Positions 32,109 to 41,137 of a stretch of 64,000 bases of DNA are shown here, piece by piece. The DNA comes from Halorubrum ezzemoulense DSM 17463. Its GTDB lineage: Archaea; Halobacteriota; Halobacteria; Halobacteriales; Haloferacaceae. The stretch is taken from assembly GCF_002114285.1 (NCBI RefSeq), contig NZ_NEDJ01000008.1, positions 1 through 64,000 on the forward strand. Direction: 5' to 3'. The notes under the pieces are model-generated. The model saw only the letters and a list, made by a program, of their open reading frames with translations. It did not search any database and had not been told where the DNA came from. Position 1 is the first letter of the stretch. Each line of letters starts with the position of its first letter. A program made the position numbers and the translations under genes.

Positions 32109-32226
32109 CTCTCCGGAAGCGACGCACGAACGGTAAAAGGCGAGCGGGCGGGTCAGCGAGCGGAATCGGAAACGGTCGAGAGCGGGATCAGCGCGCGATC
32201 GTAAAAGTGACGACCGCCGTGACGCG

Positions 32227-33141
32227 TCAGCGCCCGCCGTCGGTCATCGCGACCGGTTCGTCCGCGTCGGCGTCGGCCGGCTCCGCGGCGGACTCGCCGC
32301 GCGACGCGGGATCGACCGCGGTGTCCGTGACGCCGAACTGCGTCCAGAAGGTCGCGACGACGACCGCGTACGCGACCAGGTCGTAGTGGACCGCGCCCTC
32401 CAGCCCGGTGAACGCGGTGAGCGTGCTGTAGCCGTAGAGGGCGGCGACCCCCCCGACGAACGCGACCTCGTTGGTGAACTCACCGTCGCGCACCGCCGCG
32501 GCCGCGCGACGGATCGTCGGGCCGCAGGCGACGAGGAACGCGAGCCCCGAGAGCGCGCCGAGGTTGATGAAGAAGTGCGTCGTCATCTGCGAGTCGAGGA
32601 TCGACTGAAGGTACTGGACGGTCACCGGGTCGTAGAACAGCCACTCGACCCGGGTCGGGTACAGCACTGCGATGTACGGCGTCGCGACCATCAGGCCGAA
32701 CAGGGTCGCGACCGCGACGCGCGCCGACGCGAACTGCGAGGCGCGCCGGGACTCGAACGCCTCGTCGCCGGGCGCGACGACGAGGCCGCAGGATTCGAGC
32801 TCCCCGCGGAGCGCGTCCCGCGAGAGCGACGGGTCGTGGTGGACGCCGACGGTCCCGTTGCGCCGCGTTGCCGAGGCGGCGCTGACGCCGTCGACGTCGC
32901 GCAGGACCGTCTCCAGTAACCCCTCGCGGCGGTCGGTCTCGATCCCCTCGACAGAGAACGTGTCGTGGGTGTGGCTCTCCGGCACGCGGGCGACTCGCGG
33001 CCCCGAACCGCCGGCGTCGCCCGGACACGTCGAGTCCCCGGTCGGATCGGGCTTCCCCGCCCCGTCGGGCGCGTCGAGTCCCCGTTCGCGGACCACGGCG
33101 TCGAGCGGCGACTCGCCGCCGGGGTGGTTGCTGTCTCGCAT
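32227..33141 (-). CDS. Heavy-metal P-type ATPase-like membrane protein lacking catalytic domains
   Basis: The 304-residue protein looks like the front half of a copper-type P-type ATPase. A domain like the HMA fold (about 58-125) has lost the metal-binding CxxC (VEGIETDRREGLLETVL). It is followed by four hydrophobic segments, with FGLMVATPYIAVLYPTRVEW, FYDPVTVQYLQSIL and EVAFVGGVAALYGYSTLTAF resembling the first four ATPase membrane helices. The actuator, the CPx helix, the DKTG phosphorylation loop and the ATP-binding domain are absent; the frame ends normally. It may be a stand-alone domesticated part rather than a pseudogene. No metal-transport activity can be claimed. Confidence 0.65.
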   Translation of the reverse strand: MRDSNHPGGESPLDAVVRERGLDAPDGAGKPDPTGDSTCPGDAGGSGPRVARVPESHTHDTFSVEGIETDRREGLLETVLRDVDGVSAASATRRNGTVGVHHDPSLSRDALRGELESCGLVVAPGDEAFESRRASQFASARVAVATLFGLMVATPYIAVLYPTRVEWLFYDPVTVQYLQSILDSQMTTHFFINLGALSGLAFLVACGPTIRRAAAAVRDGEFTNEVAFVGGVAALYGYSTLTAFTGLEGAVHYDLVAYAVVVATFWTQFGVTDTAVDPASRGESAAEPADADADEPVAMTDGGR

Positions 33142-33220
33142 GAGAGATACCTACGGGTACACGACTATGAAACTTCCCCCGAGCGCGCGCCGCGTCCGGC
33201 CCAAAGTCCGCGTGCGGCGC

Positions 33221-34090
33221 TCAGGCGTTGACGGATTCGAGGTACGAGCTCACGATCATCTGTCCCTTGCGGGTGAGCGTGGTCCCGCTGTCGCCGTCGG
33301 CGACGAGGTCCTCCTCTCGGAGCGTGTCGAGGATCATCGACGTCTGGGCGACGTCGCCGGTGACGACGTCCGCGATGTTCGCCTCGCCGCCCGCGGAGTA
33401 GATAGAGACGAGGATCTCCAGCTGCTCTTCGGTCGGGTCGAAGGACTCCAAGTCCTCCATCGCCTCGTCGTACTCGATCTTGATGTACCGGCCGAGGATG
33501 TTGAGCGCGCGCTCGTTCGGCACGGTCGTGATCGACGTGACCGTCTGGTCGTCGACGACGTGTTCGAAGACGAGCGCGGGGCGCTTCTTCCCGCCGAGGG
33601 TGCGGTCCGTCCGCTCGTAGTCGATCACCGAAGAGAGGTCGACCGTGAACGGGTCCGGACAGTTGTTGAACCGTATCTCGCCCGGCGACACCGACACCGA
33701 GGCGCGGTGGTCGGTCGCGTCCGTGACGCGGCCGCCGACCTTCGCTGGGTGTCGCACCGTCACGGTGACGTTCCGCAACAGGGACGTGAACAGCAGCCTG
33801 ACGAACTTGTCCATGTCGTCGGGTTCGCCTTCCACGAGCGCCGAGCGCCGCGACCCGTCGCGCTCGTACGCGACGGTGACGCTGTCGTTGAAGAACGAGC
33901 GCAGGTCGCCGGGGACGCTCCCGACGACGACGTCGAACACCCGCGAGAGGGGGATCGTCTCCTTGCCGTCGTCGGTCGCGAGGACCAGCCGTCGCTGGCT
34001 CAACAGGACGCGACCGGTCGCCGGCTCGTCGGCGGACAGGCTCGCCGCGTGAACGCGGCCCACGAAGTCGGCGACGACGGACTCCTCCAT
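33221..34090 (-). CDS. cheF: Taxis protein CheF
   Basis: CheF is an archaeal adaptor linking CheY and CheC/CheD signalling to the archaellum motor. The 289-residue protein starts [19 protein letters not shown], as in Halobacterium CheF, and shows [50 protein letters not shown] and a C-terminal winged-helix-like segment [20 protein letters not shown]. No membrane segments. No other che or archaellum genes lie nearby, so this copy is solitary. The start matches the TATA box for a leaderless mRNA. Confidence 0.9.
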   Translation of the reverse strand: MEESVVADFVGRVHAASLSADEPATGRVLLSQRRLVLATDDGKETIPLSRVFDVVVGSVPGDLRSFFNDSVTVAYERDGSRRSALVEGEPDDMDKFVRLLFTSLLRNVTVTVRHPAKVGGRVTDATDHRASVSVSPGEIRFNNCPDPFTVDLSSVIDYERTDRTLGGKKRPALVFEHVVDDQTVTSITTVPNERALNILGRYIKIEYDEAMEDLESFDPTEEQLEILVSIYSAGGEANIADVVTGDVAQTSMILDTLREEDLVADGDSGTTLTRKGQMIVSSYLESVNA

Positions 34091-34114
34091 CGGTACGTTC
34101 TGCGCGTCGTACGC

Positions 34115-34123
34115 TATTTATTG
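34115..34123 (-). promoter_or_regulatory. TATA box of cheF
   Basis: On the minus strand, AATAAATAG lies about 25-33 nt upstream of the cheF ATG at 34090, fixing the start codon. The rest of the gap to the ferredoxin gene (34124-34332) contains no gene; cctaatgagg near 34300 may be the ferredoxin promoter. Confidence 0.65.
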
Positions 34124-34332
34124 TTACTCACCTCGTATCAGTCGCGATAACGCGCAGTCACGCGATCGGACGGAGGTCGCCGGCGGTGAGGAACCCGGCC
34201 GATCGACGACGCCCCGATCCCCGGACGAGGCGACGGAACGTGCCGAACCCGTTCGGTCGTCGGGCTCTCGTCTCGGCGGCGGCGGACGGGGAACAGCAAA
34301 GCCTAATGAGGTGGGCGCCAAACCGTCAGGTG

Positions 34333-34722
34333 ATGCCCACAGTAGAATACCTCAACTACGAAGTGCTCGACGACCACGGCTGGTCGATGGACGACGATAA
34401 TCTCTTCGAGGAGGCCGCAGACGCCGGCCTCGACGAAGAGGACTACGGCACCCTCGAAGTGAACCAAGGCGAATACATCCTCGAATCGGCCGAGGCGCAG
34501 GGCTACGACTGGCCCTTCTCGTGCCGCGCCGGCGCGTGCGCGAACTGCGCGTCCATCGTCAAGGAAGGTGACATCGAGATGGACATGCAGCAGATCCTCT
34601 CCGACGAGGAGGTCGAGGAGAAGAACGTCCGGCTCACCTGTATCGGGAGCCCGGCCACCGACGAGGTCAAGATCGTCTACAACGCGAAACACCTCGACTA
34701 CCTGCAGAACCGCGTCATCTGA
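34333..34722 (+). CDS. Halophilic plant-type [2Fe-2S] ferredoxin
   Basis: The 129-residue protein is the classic haloarchaeal ferredoxin. After an acidic insertion characteristic of halophiles ([20 protein letters not shown], about 13-32) the plant-type fold carries the cluster ligands in [14 protein letters not shown] (C-x4-C-x2-C) and [17 protein letters not shown] (the fourth Cys). It is the electron carrier of 2-oxoacid oxidoreductases and other redox enzymes. The conserved start [16 protein letters not shown] fixes the ATG at 34333. Confidence 0.95.
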   Translation: MPTVEYLNYEVLDDHGWSMDDDNLFEEAADAGLDEEDYGTLEVNQGEYILESAEAQGYDWPFSCRAGACANCASIVKEGDIEMDMQQILSDEEVEEKNVRLTCIGSPATDEVKIVYNAKHLDYLQNRVI

Positions 34723-34937
34723 TCGGGTTTCTCCTTCGGTAACGGCCGCTCTCACACGGGATCGCGGCGTACGCGGTCCTCGATTCTCTCGGAGCCGGGA
34801 GCGGCAGGTCTGCCGCCGTCGCTCGACTCGGACGGCGACCCCTCCGCGTTACCGTCTCGCCCGAACCCGTTCGGTCGAATTTCGCGGCCGTGGGAACGCG
34901 CGAAACCCCGTTCGGGGAACCGTCCGTACGGTGGGGT

Positions 34938-35333
34938 ATGGTCGAGAAGACGGACCGAAGCGAGGGCGCGAACGGGCCGCGGTCGGCCGACGGTCGCCGC
35001 TTCGAGGTGTTCGTCCGCGAGGCGGAGTCGGACCCGCTCCGCCACGTCGGAACCGTCGCCGCCCCGACGCCGGACGCCGCCCACGAGGAGGCGAGCAAGC
35101 TCTTCGCGTGGTACGCCCGCGACGTGTGGGTGTGCCCGGCCGCAGAGGTTTCCCGGTTTTCCGCCGGGTCGCTCGCGGACGACGGGACGGAGGCCGGAGA
35201 GAGCGACGATGGCGACGGGGACGCCGACGAACCGCGCGTTTACGAGGAGACGGAGGGGACGCCGACCGTCTCCTGCGGCGGCGCGCCCCCGGCCGACGCG
35301 GTCGACGCCGACGACGCGGGGGACCAGCGATGA
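34938..35333 (+). CDS. PaaB-like partner of radical SAM enzyme (Htur_1727-type)
   Basis: The 131-residue protein has one folded domain (RRFEVFVREAESDPLRHVGT, then SKLFAWYARDVWVCPAAEV, about 20-75) resembling PaaB, the small partner subunit of phenylacetyl-CoA oxygenase. It is followed by an acidic tail ending in PTVSCGGAPPADAVDADD. I recall haloarchaeal proteins of this kind as rSAM partner candidates named after Htur_1727 (name from memory). Its stop overlaps the ATG of the radical SAM gene (ATGA), so the two are translationally coupled and presumably act together. Confidence 0.65.
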   Translation: MVEKTDRSEGANGPRSADGRRFEVFVREAESDPLRHVGTVAAPTPDAAHEEASKLFAWYARDVWVCPAAEVSRFSAGSLADDGTEAGESDDGDGDADEPRVYEETEGTPTVSCGGAPPADAVDADDAGDQR

Positions 35334-36565
35334 TATCCGTCAGCAAGCTGCTCTGCGGGCTCGACGCCGAGAGCGACGGGCTCCGCTACGACGCGGCCGA
35401 CGGCTCGAAGAAGCCGCAGATCACCGAGGAGGTACAGCAGCGTCCGGTCGTCGTCTGGAACACCACGAAGCGGTGTAACCTCTACTGCGAGCACTGCTAC
35501 GCCGGCGCCGACGAGGCGGGCGCGCCGAACGAGCTCTCCACCGCGGAGGGGAAGGCGCTCGTCGACGACCTCGCCGAGTTCGGCGTCCCGGTCCTCCTCT
35601 TCTCCGGCGGCGAGCCCCTCGTCCGCGAGGACCTCACCGAGCTGGTCGCGTACGCCGACAACAGCGGAATCCGGCCGGTGCTCTCGACGAACGGCACGCT
35701 CCTCACCCGGGAGCGCGCCCGCGAACTGAAGGAGGCCGGCCTCAAGTACGCCGGCGTCTCGGTCGACGGACTCCCCGAGCGCAACGACCGCATCCGGGGC
35801 GCGGAGGGCGCGTTCGACGCCGCCGTGCGCGGGATCGAGGCCTGCCTCGACGTGGGGCTCAAGACCGGACTGCGGTACACGATCACCGAGCACAACGTCG
35901 ACGACCTCGCGGGCGTCGTCGACCTGCTCGCCGACGTGGGCGTCGACCGCTTCTGCTTCTACCACCTCGATTACGGCGGCCGCGGCGCCGACATCTCCGA
36001 CGTCGACCTCTCCCCGGAGGCCACTCGGAAGGCGGTCACCGACCTCTGTGACCTCACCCGCGAGTACCACGACCGAGGCGAGGAGATAGAGACCCTGCTC
36101 GTCGGCAACTACGCCGATGCGGGCCACCTGGTCGAGTACGCCGACCGCGAGATGGGGGAGGATCGCGCCCGGCTCATCTACCGGTACCTCGAACGCAACG
36201 GGGGCGACCCGACCGGCGAGCGCGTCGCCGACGTCGACCCCGTCGGCAACGTCCACCTGACGCAGTTCTGGCAGGGGTACTCGCCCGGGAACGTCCGTGA
36301 CCGCTCGTTCGGCGCGATCTGGTCCGACGAGTCGAACCCGCTCCTTTCCGGGCTCCGCGAGCGGGAGGAACACCTCTCCGGGCGGTGCGCCGACTGCGCG
36401 TACCAGTCGATCTGTCGCGGCGGCTCGCGGCTCCGGGCGCTCTCCGCGCACGGCGACCCGTTCGCGCCCGACCCGAAGTGCTATCTCACGGAGTCGGAGC
36501 GCGCTGGCGAGGAGGCCTTCGCACGGATCGACGGCCCCGACCGGTCCGCGCCCGCGGACGACTGA
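35330..36565 (+). CDS. Radical SAM/SPASM protein (AhbD/NirJ-like)
   Basis: The 411-residue enzyme has the radical SAM cluster motif KRCNLYCEHCYAGA (CxxxCxxC, about residues 46-53), the SAM-binding LFSGGEPLVREDL and the strand YAGVSVDGLPERNDRIRG. The C-terminal SPASM region has CADCAYQSICRGGSR for auxiliary iron-sulfur clusters. This combination and the segment PVLSTNGTLLTRERARELKE are typical of the AhbC/AhbD/NirJ group (siroheme to heme or heme d1) and of peptide-modifying enzymes; I cannot tell which from sequence. It is coupled to the upstream PaaB-like gene. The convergent 52-residue gene just beyond could be a substrate or partner (inference). Confidence 0.85.
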   Translation: MISVSKLLCGLDAESDGLRYDAADGSKKPQITEEVQQRPVVVWNTTKRCNLYCEHCYAGADEAGAPNELSTAEGKALVDDLAEFGVPVLLFSGGEPLVREDLTELVAYADNSGIRPVLSTNGTLLTRERARELKEAGLKYAGVSVDGLPERNDRIRGAEGAFDAAVRGIEACLDVGLKTGLRYTITEHNVDDLAGVVDLLADVGVDRFCFYHLDYGGRGADISDVDLSPEATRKAVTDLCDLTREYHDRGEEIETLLVGNYADAGHLVEYADREMGEDRARLIYRYLERNGGDPTGERVADVDPVGNVHLTQFWQGYSPGNVRDRSFGAIWSDESNPLLSGLREREEHLSGRCADCAYQSICRGGSRLRALSAHGDPFAPDPKCYLTESERAGEEAFARIDGPDRSAPADD

Positions 36566-36586
36566 GTCGCCGTCCGGCGGTGGGCT

Positions 36587-36745
36587 TCACTCCGGGCCGC
36601 CGTCCGACTCGATCCCCGTGCCGTACTTCGTCGAGAACCGCTCCGCGGGCACCTCGCCGCGCGCGACGCCGATGGCGTCGCGCACGAGTTCGACGGTGGC
36701 GTCGTCTCGGGCCGGTTCGGGAACCGGTGGCTCGTCGTCGGTCAT
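36587..36745 (-). CDS. 52-residue small protein with helical ferredoxin N-terminal-like motif
   Basis: The small acidic protein begins TDDEPPVPEPARDDATVEL and carries VRDAIGVARGEVPAERFSTK, a helix like the N-terminal extension of haloarchaeal [4Fe-4S] subunits of DMSO and nitrate reductases (the ELxxDAxxIAxGELxxxEFxxKY pattern, from memory). It has no Cys. It lies 21 bp from the radical SAM stop, converging with it, and its start follows the HTH regulator on the same strand, so it may be expressed with that regulator. Confidence 0.6.
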   Translation of the reverse strand: MTDDEPPVPEPARDDATVELVRDAIGVARGEVPAERFSTKYGTGIESDGGPE

Positions 36746-36815
36746 ACCCGGCCCGACGCGTCGACGCCACCTCCGCGTCCCGCTTCACGTGTGTATCCCT
36801 TCAAGAGGACCGCGC

Positions 36816-37421
36816 TCACCCTTCGACGCCGTCGAAGACGTCGGTCACCAGCTTCGCCTGCGCGGTGCGGAGCCGCTGTGAGAGCGCCGACTTGCTGATC
36901 CCGAGCTCGTCCGCGAGGTCGCTCAGGCGCACGTCGCGGTCGTCGTCGAAGTAGCCGCGGACGACCGCGAGTTCGAGGCCGCGGCGCTGTTTCGGCGTCA
37001 GCGCGGAGAGGTCGAAGGTGACCTGCTCGGTCGCGTCGGGGCCCTCCACGACCGCGAGCCGGACGAGCCGCACCCGGTCGACGACCTCGCGGAGCTCCTC
37101 GACCAGTCGGCGCACGGCGTCGCGGTCGTCGACGTACGCGGTCACGAGGATCGTCCCGTCCTCGACGCGCCGGAAGTGCGGGGCGTAGCCGAGCCGGGAG
37201 AAGGCGTGACAGAGGCAGTCCTCGCTCACTTCGCCTGTCCCACGGCGCACGTCGCCGTCGGGCGTCGTCACGTCGACGACGCACTCCTCGCCGACGGCGT
37301 TGACAGCCACCCCGGCGGCCTCGGTGGCTTCGGTGACGATCGGACACCCGCTGTCGTCGACGAGGTCGACGTCGAGGTCGACCCGCAGGCGGCGGTCCCC
37401 GCTGACGGCGGCGTCGGACAT
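36816..37421 (-). CDS. HTH_10 (Bat/DmsR-type) transcriptional regulator
   Basis: The 201-residue protein has an N-terminal sensor-like half with Cys residues (SGCPIVTE, EECVVDV and EDCLCHAFSRLGYAPHF, about 25-85) and an ending typical of the haloarchaeal HTH_10 domain: LTPKQRRGLELAVVRGYFDD, VRLSDLADELGISKSALSQR. The Cys set resembles that of DmsR-like regulators and could bind a metal or sense redox state (inference). Target genes are not known; the divergent neighbour is DGGGP synthase and the downstream gene is the 52-residue protein. Confidence 0.87.
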   Translation of the reverse strand: MSDAAVSGDRRLRVDLDVDLVDDSGCPIVTEATEAAGVAVNAVGEECVVDVTTPDGDVRRGTGEVSEDCLCHAFSRLGYAPHFRRVEDGTILVTAYVDDRDAVRRLVEELREVVDRVRLVRLAVVEGPDATEQVTFDLSALTPKQRRGLELAVVRGYFDDDRDVRLSDLADELGISKSALSQRLRTAQAKLVTDVFDGVEG

Positions 37422-37559
37422 GACAGCCGGTACGGGCAGCGCCGGTTTTACTTTTCGGCGGATTCCCGCGGACCGGTTGGACGACCCGAGCCGGGCCGGC
37501 GGCGCAGCGCGACCGATCCCACACCGTTTATTCCTCGCGGGCGGGAGTAGGCGGACGAC

Positions 37560-38393
37560 GTGCGAGACGCGCTCCGCGGTATCGTCGAGCTCGCGCGCCT
37601 CGGCAACTGCGTCGCCGCCGGGGGGCTCACGGCCACCGGCGCGTTCGTCGCGGGCGCGGGCGGCGCCGCCCTCCCGACCGCGCTAGCGGCCGCGACGACC
37701 GTCTTCGCGGTCGCCGCGGGCAACGCGATCAACGACTACTTCGACCGCGAGATCGACGCCGTCAATAGCCCCGGCCGGCCGATCCCCCGCGGCGCCGTCT
37801 CGCCGCGGACCGCGCTGGCGACCGCCGCGCTCTGGTTCGCGGTCGCGGTCGCGTTCGCGGTCCGACTCCCGACCCTCGCGATCGGCATCGCCGCGGTGAA
37901 CCTCGTCGCGCTCGTCACCTACACGAGCGTCTTCAAGGGTACGCCCGGGCTCGGCAACGCTCTGGTCGCCTACCTCGTCGGCTCGACGTTCCTGTTCGGC
38001 GGCGCCGCGGTCGGGAACCCGCGCGCGGTCCTCGTCCTCGCCGCGCTCGCCGGTCTCTCGACGTTCACCCGCGAGGTGATCAAAGACGTCGAGGACGTGG
38101 CGGGCGACCGCGAGGAGGGGCTCGCGACGCTCCCCATCGCGGTCGGCGAGCGCCGCGCGCTGTGGATCGGCGCGGCCGCGCTCGGCGTCGCCGTGACCGT
38201 CAGCCCGCTACCGTACCTCTCCGGGACGCTCGGCGCGGCGTACCTCGCGGTCGTCGCGGTCGCCGACGCGGTCATGCTGTACGCCGCCTACGAGGGCTTC
38301 GCCGACCCGGCCGCCGCGCAGCGCCGATTTAAGTACGGAACCTTCCTCGCGGCGGTGGCGTTCGTCGTCGGCCGCGCCGCGGTAGTCGCCTGA
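37560..38393 (+). CDS. Geranylgeranylglyceryl-phosphate geranylgeranyltransferase (DGGGP synthase)
   Basis: This UbiA-family membrane prenyltransferase adds the second geranylgeranyl chain to GGGP, making the archaeal lipid core. The 277-residue protein starts at a GTG and shows the first Asp-rich motif NDYFDREIDAVNSPGRPIPR (about 59-78) and the second, IKDVEDVAGDREEGLATLPI, with eight or nine membrane segments. The GTG at 37560 is the only start placed before the first helix; the ttta-rich string near 37525 may be its promoter. Confidence 0.93.
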   Translation: MRDALRGIVELARLGNCVAAGGLTATGAFVAGAGGAALPTALAAATTVFAVAAGNAINDYFDREIDAVNSPGRPIPRGAVSPRTALATAALWFAVAVAFAVRLPTLAIGIAAVNLVALVTYTSVFKGTPGLGNALVAYLVGSTFLFGGAAVGNPRAVLVLAALAGLSTFTREVIKDVEDVAGDREEGLATLPIAVGERRALWIGAAALGVAVTVSPLPYLSGTLGAAYLAVVAVADAVMLYAAYEGFADPAAAQRRFKYGTFLAAVAFVVGRAAVVA

Positions 38394-38512
38394 GACGGTC
38401 CGTTCCGGCCGCGTGAGTCGACGGTGCCGTCGCTCCCGGACGCGACTCATGGTAAAAACGAGAGCCGACTGCGGTTCGAACCGACGCTCGACGGCGGACG
38501 GTCAGGTGACGG

Positions 38513-38818
<306 letters not shown>

Positions 38819-38860
38819 CTACAGGATGCCCATATTAAATAGTGTCGGGAAGCCCCCCGT

Positions 38861-41137
38861 TCAGCGGACGAACCGCCCGACGAGCGGCAGCCGTTCGAGC
38901 GCGAGCCGGCGCACGGCTCGCCGGGCCTCGTCGGCCTCGGCGCGCGTCACCGACCCGGCGTACGCGGCGCGCTCGTACGCGGCGGCGACGGTCTCGACGC
39001 GCTCGTCCGCGCCGAGCGTCCGGACCGCGTCGACGTAGCTCCGCGGCGTCTCCCCCGGGCGCCGCTCGCGGTAGCGCCCGGCCAACAGCCGTTCGAGGTC
39101 CCCGAACGCGCGCTCGGCGTCCGCCCTCGGATCGCGCCGCCGCCGCGGGAGCGCCGGACCGATCCGACGGTGAACTCGTCCCGCGAGTCCCGTCCGGCGG
39201 ACCCCCGCGACGCCGAGCCCCGCGACGAGCAGCCAGTAGAGCGCGGTCTCCGGGTCGGGGAGCGACCCGAGCGGGCCGCCGTCGCTCCCGTCCGCCTCGG
39301 ATCCCCTCGCCGACCGCGTGGCCGCCGCCGGAATGGTTCCGGTCCGGGTCCCGTCGAGCCGCGCGATGTCGGTGGGACCGACCGCGCCGCCGCCGCTCGC
39401 GTTCCCGACCGTCGAGTCGTTCGTCCCCCCGCTCGGCGCGTCGTCGGTCGTCTCCGCGTCGGTCTGGTTCGGTTCGGGGTCCGGCGTCCGGTCCGGGACG
39501 GACGCGTCCGTGTCGACGTTCTCCGCCCCGTCGGCGCGCGCCTCCGCGAGCCGGGTCGCCCGCGTCTCGTCGCGCGGCCCGGACGGGGTCGGGTCGAACG
39601 CCACCCAGCCGTGGTCCGGCACGTAGATCGACACCCACGCGTGGGCGTTCTGTCCCCGGACGACGTACTCGTCGTCGCCCACCCGCTGGCCCGGGGTGTA
39701 GCCGGTCTCGAAGCGCGTCGGGATCCCCTGCGACCGGAGCATCGCCGCCATCGTCGTCGCGAAGTACACGCAGTACCCGGCGTCCATCTCGAAGAGGAAC
39801 GCGTCCGCCACGTCTCCCTCGGGCTCCTCGACGGTCAGCGTGTACTCGTACTCCGAGCGGAGGTACGCCTCGACCGCGGCCGCCTGCTCGTACGGCGACT
39901 CCGCGCCCGCGGCAGCGACGATCTCCTCTGTTCGGTCGCCGACCCGCTCGGGCGTGCTCTCGGGCAGCTGCGTGTACCGCTCCTCGATGGCCGTCGGGTA
40001 GTCGTCGCTGGCGTTCCGGAGCGCCGCGGGGTCTGCGTCGAGCACGCGGCTCCGGACGACCGCCCCGTCGCCCGGTTCGAGCGGCTCCGCGAGCCGGAGG
40101 CTCCCCCGCTCGTCGACCTCGACCGCGCCGCCGCCCAGAGCCGAGACCGGCTTCCACGGCGCCGGCAGCGCGGTCGACTCGGCCTCCGAGGTGATCCGCG
40201 TCTCGACGAGGTCGCTCGCGCCCGGCGGGCCCGACAGCGAGCCGTTGACCGCTGACCGCTCGCCGCTCCGCACCCACCCATCGCCGGTGTAGGTGTCGTA
40301 CGCGCCGGTGTGCCAGTTCCGCTCGACCGGGCTCTCGATCGTGTACCGCACCTCCGGCGAGAGCCGCGTCGATCCGACGACGTCCAGCTCGTCGTCGCCG
40401 CTCAGGCTCGACTCTAACGTCGTTGTCCCGCGGTCGAGCCCCAGCGGGGCCGCCGCCCCCGCCGGGATCACGGTGACGGTCGCGCTCGCGACGACCATCG
40501 CGGCGACCACCACGGCGAACGTCCCCGCGTGGCCGCGGCGCCGGCTCGGCGTCGAGAGCGTCGCGAGGCCGACGGCGAGCGCCAGGCCGACGACCCCGGC
40601 GACCGCGGCTCCCGTCTCGGCGTCGCCGGTCAACACGAGGAAGCCGAGCGTCCCTCCCGCGACCGACGCGGCCGCGACGTGTCGCCCGCGCCCGGCGAAG
40701 TAGCCGACGAGGAACGTCGGCACCGGCGCCACCGCGAGCACCCAGACGTCCGCGAGCGCCAGCCGCAACACGGAGAGCCCGGTCGACAGCGCGAGGAGGT
40801 CCAAGGTGACGCTCCGCGCCGTGAACAGCGCTCGCCGGCTCTCGGGGATCGCGAGGACGTAGGCGGCGAGCCCCGCGGCGAGGAGGAGGCCGGCCAGCCA
40901 CAGCGCGGTCCGCTCGCCGACGGCCCGCGCCAGCGCGACGCCGCCGAGGCCGGCGAGCGCGACGACGCCGGCGGTCCGTCCCGTCCCGCCGACGACGTTC
41001 GTTATTTGGAAGAACACGGCGAGGTACGCCGCGGTGACGACCGCGACGCCGACGACCGCCGGGTCGGCGAGCCGCCCGTCGCCGTCGGTCGGCTCGCCCG
41101 GTGAACGGGGTTCCCGGAGCGACGAACCGCGGCTCAC
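38861..41137 (-). CDS. TgpA-like membrane transglutaminase domain protein
   Basis: The 758-residue protein has six or seven N-terminal membrane helices (about 25-210, a DUF3488-type region), then a long extracellular part with the transglutaminase-like triad: Cys in AGYCVYFATTMAAML, His in QNAHAWVSIYV and Asp in VAFDPTPSG. A further helix near residue 620 and a C-terminal cytoplasmic DUF4129-like domain close the protein. It is the last gene of a MoxR-DUF58-TgpA operon, overlapping the DUF58 stop by 4 bp (ATGA). The group is widespread; its exact job, perhaps envelope protein maturation, is not established. Confidence 0.88.
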   Translation of the reverse strand: MSRGSSLREPRSPGEPTDGDGRLADPAVVGVAVVTAAYLAVFFQITNVVGGTGRTAGVVALAGLGGVALARAVGERTALWLAGLLLAAGLAAYVLAIPESRRALFTARSVTLDLLALSTGLSVLRLALADVWVLAVAPVPTFLVGYFAGRGRHVAAASVAGGTLGFLVLTGDAETGAAVAGVVGLALAVGLATLSTPSRRRGHAGTFAVVVAAMVVASATVTVIPAGAAAPLGLDRGTTTLESSLSGDDELDVVGSTRLSPEVRYTIESPVERNWHTGAYDTYTGDGWVRSGERSAVNGSLSGPPGASDLVETRITSEAESTALPAPWKPVSALGGGAVEVDERGSLRLAEPLEPGDGAVVRSRVLDADPAALRNASDDYPTAIEERYTQLPESTPERVGDRTEEIVAAAGAESPYEQAAAVEAYLRSEYEYTLTVEEPEGDVADAFLFEMDAGYCVYFATTMAAMLRSQGIPTRFETGYTPGQRVGDDEYVVRGQNAHAWVSIYVPDHGWVAFDPTPSGPRDETRATRLAEARADGAENVDTDASVPDRTPDPEPNQTDAETTDDAPSGGTNDSTVGNASGGGAVGPTDIARLDGTRTGTIPAAATRSARGSEADGSDGGPLGSLPDPETALYWLLVAGLGVAGVRRTGLAGRVHRRIGPALPRRRRDPRADAERAFGDLERLLAGRYRERRPGETPRSYVDAVRTLGADERVETVAAAYERAAYAGSVTRAEADEARRAVRRLALERLPLVGRFVR

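Noticed and set aside
32672..34150. A 492-codon plus-strand frame
   Set aside because: It is antisense to the P-type ATPase-like gene and cheF; only the latter have recognisable protein patterns.
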